Assembly (NCBI GenBank): GCA_016714935.1
Contig: JADKBU010000056.1
Span: 1 to 64,000, forward strand
DNA: 64,000 nucleotides
Direction of reading: 5' to 3'
DNA from: Candidatus Accumulibacter propinquus
GTDB taxonomy: Bacteria; Pseudomonadota; Gammaproteobacteria; Burkholderiales; Rhodocyclaceae
Below, piece after piece: positions 50,121 through 58,295 of this stretch (positions are counted from its first letter, which is position 1; the number at the start of each line of letters is the position of its first letter). Both the position numbers and the translations under genes were made by a program. The notes under the pieces are model-generated. The model was not told the origin of the DNA. It made no database searches and was given only the letters and a program-made list of their open reading frames with translations.

Positions 50121-50378
50121 TCAACCCAGCAGTTTGAGGTCGACCAGTTTCTTGCGCAGCGTATTGCGATTGATGCCGAGGATCTCCGCTGCCAGTGTCT
50201 GGTTGCCGCCGGTCTGTTTGAGAACGACTGCAAACATCGGGCGTTCGACGCTGCGGATGACCATCTCGTAGACTGCAGCCGGTTTCTCGCCGTCCAGCCT
50301 GCGAAAGTAGTTTTCCAGCGCTTTGTAAACGCAGCCCGCGATATCGTCGTCGTTGCCGGTATCGTCATTCTGGTTCAT
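50121..50378 (-). CDS. fis: Fis-family nucleoid/DNA-binding protein
   Basis: 85 residues. The C-terminal HTH GGNQTLAAEILGINRNTLRKKL is diagnostic. The N-terminus is acidic (NDDDIAG), shorter than in Escherichia coli Fis, as usual for betaproteobacteria. It bends DNA and tunes rRNA and growth-phase genes in enterics; the role here is inferred. The ATG overlaps the dusB stop by four bases, the well-known dusB-fis operon. Confidence 0.92.
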   Translation of the reverse strand: MNQNDDTGNDDDIAGCVYKALENYFRRLDGEKPAAVYEMVIRSVERPMFAVVLKQTGGNQTLAAEILGINRNTLRKKLVDLKLLG

Positions 50379-51427
50379 GCTGCGAGGTCCTCCAGATGGG
50401 CGTCGACAAATGCCGCCGCGTCCGGCGCGGTGGTGACGTAAGGCAGGTGTTCATGGTGCTCGGCGAGGCCGAAGAAGAAGGCATTGACCGCGTCTCTTTG
50501 CCGGCTGATGTCCGGCAACTGGTTCATCATGTGACGGAAAGCCGCCGATCCGACGAGCCCCCTGGTGTACCACGAAATGTGCTTGCGTGCGATGCGTACG
50601 CCGGTATCGATGCCATAGAACAGATACAGTTCCTCGAGGTGGGCAAGCAGAACCGTGTGAATTTCGCTGACACGCGGCGGTGGCAGGTGGCTTCCGGTCT
50701 TCAGGAAGTGTTCGATCTCCCGGAACAGCCAGGGACGCCCTTGCGCAGCGCGGCCGATCATCACTGCGTCGGCACCTGTGGTGTCGAGAACGAACTTCGC
50801 TTTTTCCGGCGAAGCAATGTCGCCGTTGGCGATCACAGGTATTGCCGCCGCCGCCTTCACTGCCCGGATCGTTTCATATTCCGCCTGGCCGCTGTAACCG
50901 CAGGCGCGGGTGCGACCGTGTATGGCCAGCGCCCTGATCCCCGCCTGCTCGGCGATCTCCAGGATGCGCAGGGCGTTGCGGTTGGTGGTGTCCCAGCCGG
51001 TACGAATCTTCAGCGTCACCGCGGTATTCGGCACGGCATCGACGACCGCTTCGAGAATCTGCCGGACCAGTATCTCATCCCTGAGCAGCGCGGAACCGGC
51101 CATTACGTTACAGATTTTTTTTGCCGGGCAACCCATGTTGATGTCGATGATCTGCGCACCCCGGTCGACGTTGTAGCGCGCAGCCTCGGCCATCATGGCC
51201 GGAATGGCGCCGGCAATCTGTACCGAAATCGGCGCGCCCTCACCGTCGTGGTTGGCGCGTCGGCGGGTCTTCATGCTGCCATAGAGCAGTGAATTGGACG
51301 TGACCATTTCGGAGACGGCCAGACCAGCGCCCATTTGCTTGCACAGTTGCCTGAAAGGGCGATCGGTCACGCCCGCCATCGGCGCGACAAACAGCTGATT
51401 GCGAAGCGAAAAACCGAGGAATTCCAT
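50375..51427 (-). CDS. dusB: tRNA-dihydrouridine synthase B
   Basis: 350 residues. FMN-binding TIM barrel with APMAGVTDRPFRQLC, the catalytic Cys in MGCPAKKI, LKIRTGWD and ANGDIASPEKA. It reduces uridine to dihydrouridine in tRNA D loops. The ATG at 51427 gives MEFLGFSLRNQLFVAPMAG. Its stop overlaps fis, so Fis level may follow translation of dusB. The 200-base spacer upstream (51428-51627) holds the promoter, not resolved by eye. Confidence 0.94.
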   Translation of the reverse strand: MEFLGFSLRNQLFVAPMAGVTDRPFRQLCKQMGAGLAVSEMVTSNSLLYGSMKTRRRANHDGEGAPISVQIAGAIPAMMAEAARYNVDRGAQIIDINMGCPAKKICNVMAGSALLRDEILVRQILEAVVDAVPNTAVTLKIRTGWDTTNRNALRILEIAEQAGIRALAIHGRTRACGYSGQAEYETIRAVKAAAAIPVIANGDIASPEKAKFVLDTTGADAVMIGRAAQGRPWLFREIEHFLKTGSHLPPPRVSEIHTVLLAHLEELYLFYGIDTGVRIARKHISWYTRGLVGSAAFRHMMNQLPDISRQRDAVNAFFFGLAEHHEHLPYVTTAPDAAAFVDAHLEDLAA

Positions 51428-51627
51428 GGCGATCCGGTGCCGGCGTGCAGGGCAAGAGTGGGATTCTACCTCGATTGCTGTCCCGAAAACAGACAGTTCT
51501 TGCCCGCATCCGATACGCGCAAAGGCCACCACAGCCCTCAGCCCATCGCGCGCGGTCGCGAAGACGGCGCAGCCGTCGGCTCCTGGATGGTGCGGGCGGG
51601 GAATCGCGGTGCCCGTGGCTGCTCCGG

Positions 51628-52149
51628 TTACAGGATTTGGAGTTCGCGCAGGTAGCGTTGCCAGTTGGCGACGTAGTGATCAGCGCTGTGCTGCAGGCGA
51701 TCGACTTCTTCTGCGCTGAGCTGGCGTACGACTTTGCCGGGGGAGCCGACGATCAGCGAATGGTCCGGGAAGATCTTGCCTTCGGGAATCAGCGTGTTGG
51801 CGCCGACGATGCAGCCCTTGCCGATCACCGCGCGATTGAGCAGCACCGAGCCGATGCCGATCAAGGCTCCGTCACCTACCGTGCAGCCGTGCAGCATCAC
51901 CAGATGGCCGACCGTGACGTCGCGGCCGATCGACAGCGGTACGCCTTCATCGGTGTGCAGCACGCAATTGTCCTGGATGTTGCTGTTCTCGCCGATACTG
52001 ACCGGATCGTTGTCGCCACGCACGGTCGCGCTCCACCAGATCGAGGCGTTTCTTGCGAGCCGGACGTCGCCGATCACGATGGCATTGGGGGCGACCCAGC
52101 TTTGAGGGTCGATCTGTGGGCGCTTGGCGCCGATGGCGTAGATGGGCAT
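51628..52149 (-). CDS. Gamma-carbonic anhydrase-like hexapeptide protein
   Basis: 173 residues of left-handed beta-helix hexapeptide repeats (NAIVIGDVRLARNASIWW, DNCVLHTDEG, GHLVMLHGCTVGDGALIGIG) with an end helix. The histidines in LHTDEG, GHLVML and LHGC match the zinc ligands of gamma-class anhydrases (CaiE/YrdA group). Catalysis is not certain, since many members lack activity. ATG at 52149 (MPIYAIGAKRPQIDP). Encoded alone, downstream of the macB-type operon on the same strand. Confidence 0.85.
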   Translation of the reverse strand: MPIYAIGAKRPQIDPQSWVAPNAIVIGDVRLARNASIWWSATVRGDNDPVSIGENSNIQDNCVLHTDEGVPLSIGRDVTVGHLVMLHGCTVGDGALIGIGSVLLNRAVIGKGCIVGANTLIPEGKIFPDHSLIVGSPGKVVRQLSAEEVDRLQHSADHYVANWQRYLRELQIL

Positions 52150-52197
52150 GGCTTGAATCTCGCGGTGGTTGCAGGTGAACAATTGTAGCCTGGCCGG

Positions 52198-53418
52198 CTA
52201 TTGATGGCGTAGCGCCTCGATCGGATCGAGGCCGGATGCCCGGTGCGCCGGATAATAACCGAAGAAGATGCCGATCCCCGCGGCGACGCCAAAGGCAACC
52301 AGGATCGAGCCGCCGGAAATGACGATCACCATGTCGGTGACGGCGTTGGTGAGCAGGGCGCCGGCGATGCCGAGGACGAGGCCGATCAGGCAACCGGCAA
52401 CCGAGATCATCAGCGCTTCGAGCAGAAACTGCGTCAGGATGTCTTTCTGGCGGGCGCCGATGGCCATGCGGATGCCAATTTCGCGCGTTCGTTCGGTTAC
52501 CGAGACGAGCATGATGTTCATGATGCCGATGCCACCCACGAGCAGCGAAACCGAAGCGATGGCTCCCAGCAGGACCGACATCACGCGCGTGGTTTCGGCG
52601 GCGGAATCGGCCGCAGCAGCCAGGTTGCGCAGATAGAAGTCATTGTCCTGACCTTCGCGAATGCGATGGCGCTGGCGGAGCAGGGCGGTCATGCTCCTTT
52701 CGACGCTCGCCATCGCTTCCGCCGAGGTGGCCTGGACCATGATCAGACGCACCGAACCCGCAAAGGGCGTACCGAAGACCTTGCGCTGGGCGGTGCTCAG
52801 CGGAATGATCAGGGTATCGTCCTGGTCACGTCCGTCGAGGTTCTGTCCCTTCTTGCCGAGCACGCCGATGATCACGAAGGGACTCTGGCGGATACGGATG
52901 GTCTTGCCGAGGGGATCGTCGTTGGCGAACAGATTGTCGGCGGCCGTCTGTCCGATCAGTGCGACGCGCGTTGCCGATCGGACATCCGAGTCGCCGAAGG
53001 GGTGGCCGCTGACGATCGTCCACGCACGTGCCTCGAGGTAAGGCGGGGTGGTACCGACCACCGTCGAACTCCAGTTGTTGGGACCATACACCAGTTGCTG
53101 CGTGCCTTGATGCACCGGCGCGACGTTGGCCACCCCGTCGAGCTCGGCGATCGCTTCGGCATCGGCGACGGTCAGCGTCGGGCCGCCGCCACCGCCGCTG
53201 CGCAGGCCGCCGGTGCTGGTCGACCCGGAGATCAGGATGTACAGATTGCTGCCCATGGTGCTGATGGTTTGCGCCACCGCATACTGCGCGCCCTGGCCGA
53301 TGGCCATCATCAGCACCACCGAGCCGACGCCGATGACCATCCCGAGCATGGTCAGGATGGTGCGCAGGCGATTGGCGCCCATCGCCTGCCAGGCCTCGCG
53401 GAGCATTGCCTTCAGCAT
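52198..53418 (-). CDS. MacB-type ABC transporter permease (FtsX domain)
   Basis: 406 residues. Helix 1 at about 20-45, a large periplasmic domain (about 50-275, MacB-PCD-like), then three helices at about 285-400 with the FtsX motif LLVGGIGIMNIMLVSVTERTRE. It is the membrane part of a mechanotransmitter exporter that works with the ATPase (53412-54122), MacA-type adaptor and TolC-type duct, all encoded upstream. ATP hydrolysis drives periplasmic conformational change; cargo may be peptides, lipids or antibiotics. Overlaps the ATPase gene by seven bases. Confidence 0.9.
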   Translation of the reverse strand: MLKAMLREAWQAMGANRLRTILTMLGMVIGVGSVVLMMAIGQGAQYAVAQTISTMGSNLYILISGSTSTGGLRSGGGGGPTLTVADAEAIAELDGVANVAPVHQGTQQLVYGPNNWSSTVVGTTPPYLEARAWTIVSGHPFGDSDVRSATRVALIGQTAADNLFANDDPLGKTIRIRQSPFVIIGVLGKKGQNLDGRDQDDTLIIPLSTAQRKVFGTPFAGSVRLIMVQATSAEAMASVERSMTALLRQRHRIREGQDNDFYLRNLAAAADSAAETTRVMSVLLGAIASVSLLVGGIGIMNIMLVSVTERTREIGIRMAIGARQKDILTQFLLEALMISVAGCLIGLVLGIAGALLTNAVTDMVIVISGGSILVAFGVAAGIGIFFGYYPAHRASGLDPIEALRHQ

Positions 53419-54122
53419 GCGGCAAGCGCGCGTGCCGCCGTCGGAACGTCGCTGACGAGGCGGCCGTCGAGGAAACGCACCTGCCGCCTGGCGCAGGCGG
53501 CGATGTCCGGCTCGTGGGTGACCAGCACGATGGTGATTCCTTCCCGGTTGAGTTCCGTAAACAGGGCCATGATTTCCTCGCTGGTATGGCTGTCGAGGTT
53601 TCCGGTCGGTTCGTCGGCGAGGATCAATTGTGGCGAGTTCACCAGCGCGCGGGCAATCGCCACGCGTTGTTGCTGGCCGCCCGAGATGCGGCTGGGCAGC
53701 GATGCGGCGTAATCGCCGAGGCCGACCCGTGCCAGTTCCTGCAGGGCGCGGGCTCGCCGCGCATCGCGCTCGACGCCGGCGTAAACCAATGGCAGGGCGA
53801 CGTTGTCGGCCAGCGTCATCCGTGGCAGCAGGTTGAAGCCCTGGAATACGAAGCCGATGGTGCGGTTGCGCAGTGTCGCCAATTCGTCCTTGCCCAGTTG
53901 GGCGACGTTGCGGCCGACCAGGAAGTAGTCGCCGCTGGTCGGCGTATCGAGGCAGCCGAGCAGGTTCATGAAGGTTGATTTGCCGGATCCCGAGGGGCCC
54001 ATGATGGCCACGAATTCGCCGGCTTCGATAGCCAGGTCGACTCCGCTCAGAGCCGCAAAGGGGCCGGCGGCCGTGCGGTACGACTTGCCCACGGCAAGAG
54101 TGCGTATGACCACCTGCGACAT
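53412..54122 (-). CDS. MacB-type ABC transporter ATPase
   Basis: 236 residues. Walker A GPSGSGKST (about 40-48), signature ISGGQQQR, Walker B LILADEPTGNLDS, His loop VTHEPDIA. LolD/MacB subfamily by the GNLDS and FVFQGFNLL motifs. In this operon the ATPase and permease are separate genes, unlike Escherichia coli MacB, where they are fused. The ATG shares its first base with the macA-like stop, so translation is coupled. Confidence 0.92.
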   Translation of the reverse strand: MSQVVIRTLAVGKSYRTAAGPFAALSGVDLAIEAGEFVAIMGPSGSGKSTFMNLLGCLDTPTSGDYFLVGRNVAQLGKDELATLRNRTIGFVFQGFNLLPRMTLADNVALPLVYAGVERDARRARALQELARVGLGDYAASLPSRISGGQQQRVAIARALVNSPQLILADEPTGNLDSHTSEEIMALFTELNREGITIVLVTHEPDIAACARRQVRFLDGRLVSDVPTAARALAAC

Positions 54123-55336
54123 CAGAACAGCCGCATTCCCACGCTGCTCGGCTTGCCGGAGGTGTTGGCGATATTCTCGCCGATGACGACCGTATCGCCT
54201 GCCTTCAGTTCGCCGCCAAGCACCTCGGTGCTGCGGTTGTCGGTGATTCCGAGTTGCACACTGACCGCTTTCAGTTCGTCCTTGTCGATGCGGTATACCG
54301 TGCCGCTGGCGCTGTCGCGCTTCCTGCCCTTGCCCTTCGCTTCGCCGGCACCCTCGCCGGTGGCTTTCGCGCTGCCCGGTGGGGCACTGCCGCCTGGCGG
54401 CTTGTCGCCGGCGGCGATGTCGCTGGGCTTGAAACGCAAGGCCGCGTTCGGCACCAGCAGAGCATCCTGACGGCTGGCTACGCCGATGCTGACGTAGGCG
54501 GTCATGCCGGGCAGCAGAATCTGTTCGGGGTTGGAGAGCGACACGCGAACGTTGTAGGTCACGACGTTCTGCTGGGTCGTCGGGTTGAGGCGAATCTGCT
54601 GCACCTGCCCCTGGAAGCTGCGGTTGGGGAAGGCGTCGACGGTGAATCGGACCTTCTGCCCCTCGCGGATACTGCCGATGTCGGCTTCTGCAAAGCTCGA
54701 GTCGATACGCATTTCCGAGAGATCCTGCGCGATCTTGATCAGCGTGGGTGTTTGCAGACTGGCGGCTACGGTTTGCCCGAGGTCGACCACGCGGTCGACG
54801 ACGACGCCCGAGACGGGAGATCGGATCGTCGTGTACCGTAGATTGACCTGGTCCTTGTCGGCCGCGGCTTTGGCCTGTGCGAGTTGCGCTTCGGTCGAGC
54901 GGCGAGCCTGCAGTGCCTGTTCGAGTTCCTGCCGTGACACGTATTCCTGTTCGAACAGAGCCTGCATGCGCACTTCATTGGCGCGGGCCAGATCGAGTGC
55001 CGCTGCGACATTGCGGACGTTGGCCGCGGTTTGGCGTGCCTGCGCGGCGAGCAGCGCGTCGTCGAGTTCGAGCAGTGCCTGGCCTTTCTCGACCTTGTCG
55101 TTGAAGTCTACATAGAGCCTGGTCACCGTGCCGGAGACCTGCGTACCGACACTGACCAGCACCACCGGGTTGAGCGTGCCGTTGGCCGATACCGTCTGCG
55201 TCACTTCGCCCCGGTCGATGGTCTGCAGCTTGTAGCGTTGTTCCGGAGATTGCGTTGTGGTCTGGCGGTACCAGTAGGCACCGCCAGCGATGGTGACCAT
55301 CAGCGCAGCGATTGCAGAGCGTTTGAGGGAAATCAT
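54122..55336 (-). CDS. MacA-type periplasmic adaptor (membrane fusion protein)
   Basis: 404 residues. N-terminal anchor helix (about 7-24), lipoyl-like part (SVGTQVSGTVTRLYVDFNDKVEKGQ), a coiled-coil hairpin (about 105-175) and beta-barrel/MP domains. Residues about 290-330 contain a Gly/Pro/Lys-rich insert (KPPGGSAPPGSAKA, GEAKGKGRKRD) not typical of MacA. It bridges the permease to TolC. Start at 55336 (MISLKRSAIAALMV). It overlaps the TolC-like gene by four bases. Confidence 0.9.
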   Translation of the reverse strand: MISLKRSAIAALMVTIAGGAYWYRQTTTQSPEQRYKLQTIDRGEVTQTVSANGTLNPVVLVSVGTQVSGTVTRLYVDFNDKVEKGQALLELDDALLAAQARQTAANVRNVAAALDLARANEVRMQALFEQEYVSRQELEQALQARRSTEAQLAQAKAAADKDQVNLRYTTIRSPVSGVVVDRVVDLGQTVAASLQTPTLIKIAQDLSEMRIDSSFAEADIGSIREGQKVRFTVDAFPNRSFQGQVQQIRLNPTTQQNVVTYNVRVSLSNPEQILLPGMTAYVSIGVASRQDALLVPNAALRFKPSDIAAGDKPPGGSAPPGSAKATGEGAGEAKGKGRKRDSASGTVYRIDKDELKAVSVQLGITDNRSTEVLGGELKAGDTVVIGENIANTSGKPSSVGMRLF

Positions 55337-56781
55337 GGGTTGGAAGCTTTCTTGCCGCCTTCGGCCGGGAGTAGCAGGCGGCTGTCGAGGGCGCCAACGG
55401 CCCTGGCCAGAGTAGCGCGTGAAACCTGCCAGTCGAGCATTGCCTGGATGCGCTGCAGGCGCGCGTTGGCGAGCGCGCTCTGAGCGTTGAGCACGTCGAG
55501 GATGTTGCCGACGCCAGCTTTGTAGCGTCCGAGGGCGACACGCTCGGATTGTTCGGCGCTGGCCAGCAGGTCGAGGGTGGTTCGGATCGTCTGGGTGGCG
55601 GTGCTCAGGTTCTGGTACGCCTCCCAGACGTCGAGCGCGACTTGCTGGCGGACGTTGTCGCGGCGTGCGCTCTGGACGTCGGTTCTGGCTTCGGCGGCGC
55701 GGACGTTGTAGGTGGTATTGAAACCGGAAAACAGTGGCAGGTTGACGATCAAACCGATCGAGCTGGCGTTGGCTGAGGCGCCGCCGATGTCTTCCCATCG
55801 GGGTCCGGCGTTCAGCGACAGGGTCGGCAATCCGGCGGCTCGCGCATAGGCGACGCCATATTGCGCGGCTTTCAGCTCGGCTTCGGCGGCCTTCAGTTCG
55901 GGGCGGCGTTCGCGTGCTTCGGCAATCAGTGTGGCGACATCGCCCTCAAAGCCGGCAACGGGAGCCGACGCCGGAATGTCGTCGAGCCGCAGTGGCTGAT
56001 TGGCGTCGAGCCCCATGATATTGGCCAGCCGGCCCAGGCTGTTTCTGAGCACGCCCTCGGCCCGGATGCGGAACAGAGTGGTCTGTGACCAGGCGGTCTG
56101 CGCCTGCAGGCGGTCGGCGGGAGTGCCGGTGCCGACGCGGTAGCGGACCTCGGCTGCCGACAGGCTTTCGCGGCTGGCTCTTTCGGATTCGAGCGCGGCG
56201 GTGACCGCGGCACGTGCGGCCTGAACGTTGTAATAGGCCTGCAGGGCACCGAGAAAAACGCTCTGCACAGTCGAGTCGAGCGTCGAAACGGCGGCGCTGA
56301 ATAACTGCGTTGCCACTTCGAGATTTGCCGAACGGGCTCCGAAGTCGAACAGCAACCACGACAGCGTCAGCGATGCATTGCGCTGGGTGGTGCTCCGTGA
56401 ATCGGCCCTGATCCGGCTGGCGGCCACCTGACCATCGACCGTCGGCAGGAAGTCGGACTGCGCCAGGCCGACCTGGGCGGCTTGCACCCGCGCGTACGAC
56501 CACGCCTCACGGGTTGTCGGGTTCTTGCATAATGCCAGGTCGACGACTTCCAGCATCCCATAGACAGCATCGGCGGGCAGTGCCTGGCAAGGCATGCGGT
56601 GAAGCTCGCCGCTGATCGTCAGCGCAGGACGAGCTGGGGTAAGCGCGCGGATGGCGAACGGGTCGCTGGCTTCGAAGGCCTGCAACGGGGTCGCAAATCC
56701 GGCACACAAGGTGGCGAGGGCGAGGCGGGACAATGTGGCGCCATGGGCGAGCGCAGTCGGTCGGGATGTGATGTAGGCCAT
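55333..56781 (-). CDS. TolC-family outer-membrane efflux protein
   Basis: 482 residues. Signal peptide about 16-35 (LATLCAGFATPLQA). Two repeats of the OEP domain: long coiled helices and strands (DSTVQSVFLGALQAYYN, RYRVGTGTPADRLQAQ and the second copy RYKAGVGNILDVLNAQSALANAR). It forms the trimer duct for the exporter encoded downstream. First gene of the tolC-macA-macB-type operon. The ATG at 56781 lies only eight bases from a -10 box (56790-56795), so the start or the leader is unusual. Confidence 0.9.
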   Translation of the reverse strand: MAYITSRPTALAHGATLSRLALATLCAGFATPLQAFEASDPFAIRALTPARPALTISGELHRMPCQALPADAVYGMLEVVDLALCKNPTTREAWSYARVQAAQVGLAQSDFLPTVDGQVAASRIRADSRSTTQRNASLTLSWLLFDFGARSANLEVATQLFSAAVSTLDSTVQSVFLGALQAYYNVQAARAAVTAALESERASRESLSAAEVRYRVGTGTPADRLQAQTAWSQTTLFRIRAEGVLRNSLGRLANIMGLDANQPLRLDDIPASAPVAGFEGDVATLIAEARERRPELKAAEAELKAAQYGVAYARAAGLPTLSLNAGPRWEDIGGASANASSIGLIVNLPLFSGFNTTYNVRAAEARTDVQSARRDNVRQQVALDVWEAYQNLSTATQTIRTTLDLLASAEQSERVALGRYKAGVGNILDVLNAQSALANARLQRIQAMLDWQVSRATLARAVGALDSRLLLPAEGGKKASNP

Positions 56782-56785
56782 TTTT

Positions 56786-56811
56786 CGCTAGTATAGCGAG
56801 GCTTGCCGCGA
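56786..56811 (-). promoter_or_regulatory. Candidate promoter of the TolC/MacAB-type operon, with a small palindrome
   Basis: On the minus strand TATACT (56790-56795) with AAGACA 16 bases upstream (near 56812-56817). The -10 sits in CGCTA-GTA-TAGCG (56786-56798), an exact inverted repeat that could be an operator. The predicted start falls on the annotated ATG, suggesting a leaderless message. Confidence 0.45.
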
Positions 56812-57066
56812 TGTCTTGCGACACTGACGCCTTGGTGCAGCGTCCGGCAGGTTTTTCCGTTAGCAAATATTACCACCCGCAACGGCGACCGGCCGCGGCG
56901 ACACGCACATCAGGATGGCAGCAGCGATGACGACGACGAGCACCTGCGAGGCGCCTTGCCGGAGGGTCTGGGGGGTATGTCAGGCGGACACTCGGGCGGG
57001 CGTGCAAGCATCTGCCGGTCAAGGTCGTATCGCCGCCGCGAGGCAGTCTTCCACGGGAGCCGGGTG

Positions 57067-57402
57067 ATGCCGTGGATGGAAGCGGTTGGCCTCTTGGTCA
57101 TGCTGGCCGGAGGGTGGTTCTGGCTTGACAGCTTCAAGGCGCGCGAGGCCGGCATGGTTGCCGCGCGTGCCGCCTGTGCCGCAGAGAACCTGCTGCTGCT
57201 TGACGACACCGTGGCGCTGGGGGCGCTGCGTCCAGCGCGTGACGACGATGGCCGGCTGCGCCTGCGGCGTGTTTATCATTTCGAGTACAGCGATACCGGG
57301 GATAATCGCCGTCACGGTCGGGTTACCCTGCTCGGCAGCGAGTTGCTGATGGTGCATCTGCCGCAGACGCGCTCGCCGCGGCTGTGCTCGCCTTCCGCCT
57401 AG
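57067..57402 (+). CDS. DUF3301 small membrane-anchored protein
   Basis: 111 residues. One N-terminal helix (about 4-20, AVGLLVMLAGGWFWLDS), then a conserved block FKAREAGMVAARAACAAEN, LLDDTVAL, and VYHFEYSDTGDNRRHGRV, all typical of DUF3301. Function unknown. The ATG at 57067 is taken; one at 57076 also fits. Its stop overlaps the stop of the opposed barrel gene (CTAG at 57399-57402). The stretch 56799-57066 upstream holds no gene I can support. Confidence 0.78.
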   Translation: MPWMEAVGLLVMLAGGWFWLDSFKAREAGMVAARAACAAENLLLLDDTVALGALRPARDDDGRLRLRRVYHFEYSDTGDNRRHGRVTLLGSELLMVHLPQTRSPRLCSPSA

Positions 57403-58295
57403 AACGCAGTGACCCACTTGAAAAAGAACTTGTTGCCCTGGAAGCGGTTGTCGACGCTGCTTTCGTGGTTCCAGGAGCCGACGAAACTCATCCCCTTGTA
57501 GTCGTACTTGATTGCCGGACCGTAGGCAAAGACCTGGCCGCGCCGGCCATCCGGGCCAACTTTCTGGCCGTTCACCTGGTCGTCGGTGGTCTGCCGCAGG
57601 TAGTAGCCGGCTAGTCCGACGGCCCACGGCCCGAAGTGCTGGCCGATCAGGTAGTCCATGTGGAACTCATTGCCCGACTGATAGTCGGTGTCGAGGTTCT
57701 TGGTCTTGAGGTTGTACATCAGCTTGGCGGATGCTTCGAAACCACCTTGGTTCAGGTAGGTGAAAGCGAAGATCGGCTCGAAGCTGTAGTAGTTGGCTCC
57801 GATGCTGTCGGTGGGGTTGCTTTTGCTGTACTTGCCGGTGGGCAGGTAGATGTCGACACCGACGGTCAGGTGCCAGTCCGGCGGGAAATGCCAGCCGATG
57901 ATCAGCGGGTCAATGACGATGTCGCCAAGGCCGAAGACGCTGCCGTTGCCGATACCTGGAAACGGGGTGTGCATTCTCTGGGAGACGAGCGGTACGATCG
58001 CATGCACCGCCCAGTCTCCACCAAAGATCTTCTGATTGGTGACGTGGATGAAGCGCAGAGCATCGAAAGTGGCACTGACGTTCAGCCCCGGAACCTTGTG
58101 GCCATCGTTGTCGCGATAGTCACCCTGGTAATAGCCGAGGTAGTTGATGAAGTAGTTGCCGGGCGGCGGCAGCGCGCCGGCCATGAAGTTCTCGGATCCG
58201 TTCGGATATTGGTCAGGCCCCTCCTTGGCGAGGACCGGGGTGCCGGCGAGCAGGGCCGGCACCGCCAGAAGCAGAATGCTTTGCACGGTGTTCAT
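57399..58295 (-). CDS. MetA-type outer-membrane barrel (phenol degradation family)
   Basis: 298 residues with a signal peptide (about 1-23, ending PVLAKEG). Strand-rich sequence with DIVIDPLIIGWHFPPDWHL, GVDIYLPTGKYSKSNPTDSIG, GRRGQVFAYGPAIKYDY and a final Phe matches the phenol MetA degradation family of outer-membrane proteins, thought to admit hydrophobic aromatics. The ATG overlaps the stop of the upstream dehydratase-superfamily gene by four bases, so the pair is coupled and may serve uptake and use of one compound. Confidence 0.75.
   Translation of the reverse strand: MNTVQSILLLAVPALLAGTPVLAKEGPDQYPNGSENFMAGALPPPGNYFINYLGYYQGDYRDNDGHKVPGLNVSATFDALRFIHVTNQKIFGGDWAVHAIVPLVSQRMHTPFPGIGNGSVFGLGDIVIDPLIIGWHFPPDWHLTVGVDIYLPTGKYSKSNPTDSIGANYYSFEPIFAFTYLNQGGFEASAKLMYNLKTKNLDTDYQSGNEFHMDYLIGQHFGPWAVGLAGYYLRQTTDDQVNGQKVGPDGRRGQVFAYGPAIKYDYKGMSFVGSWNHESSVDNRFQGNKFFFKWVTAF

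Noticed and set aside
52243..53712. A 489-codon frame opposite the MacB-type permease and ATPase
   Set aside because: His/Asp/Gly/Arg-rich antisense shadow of two clear ABC genes; no domain.
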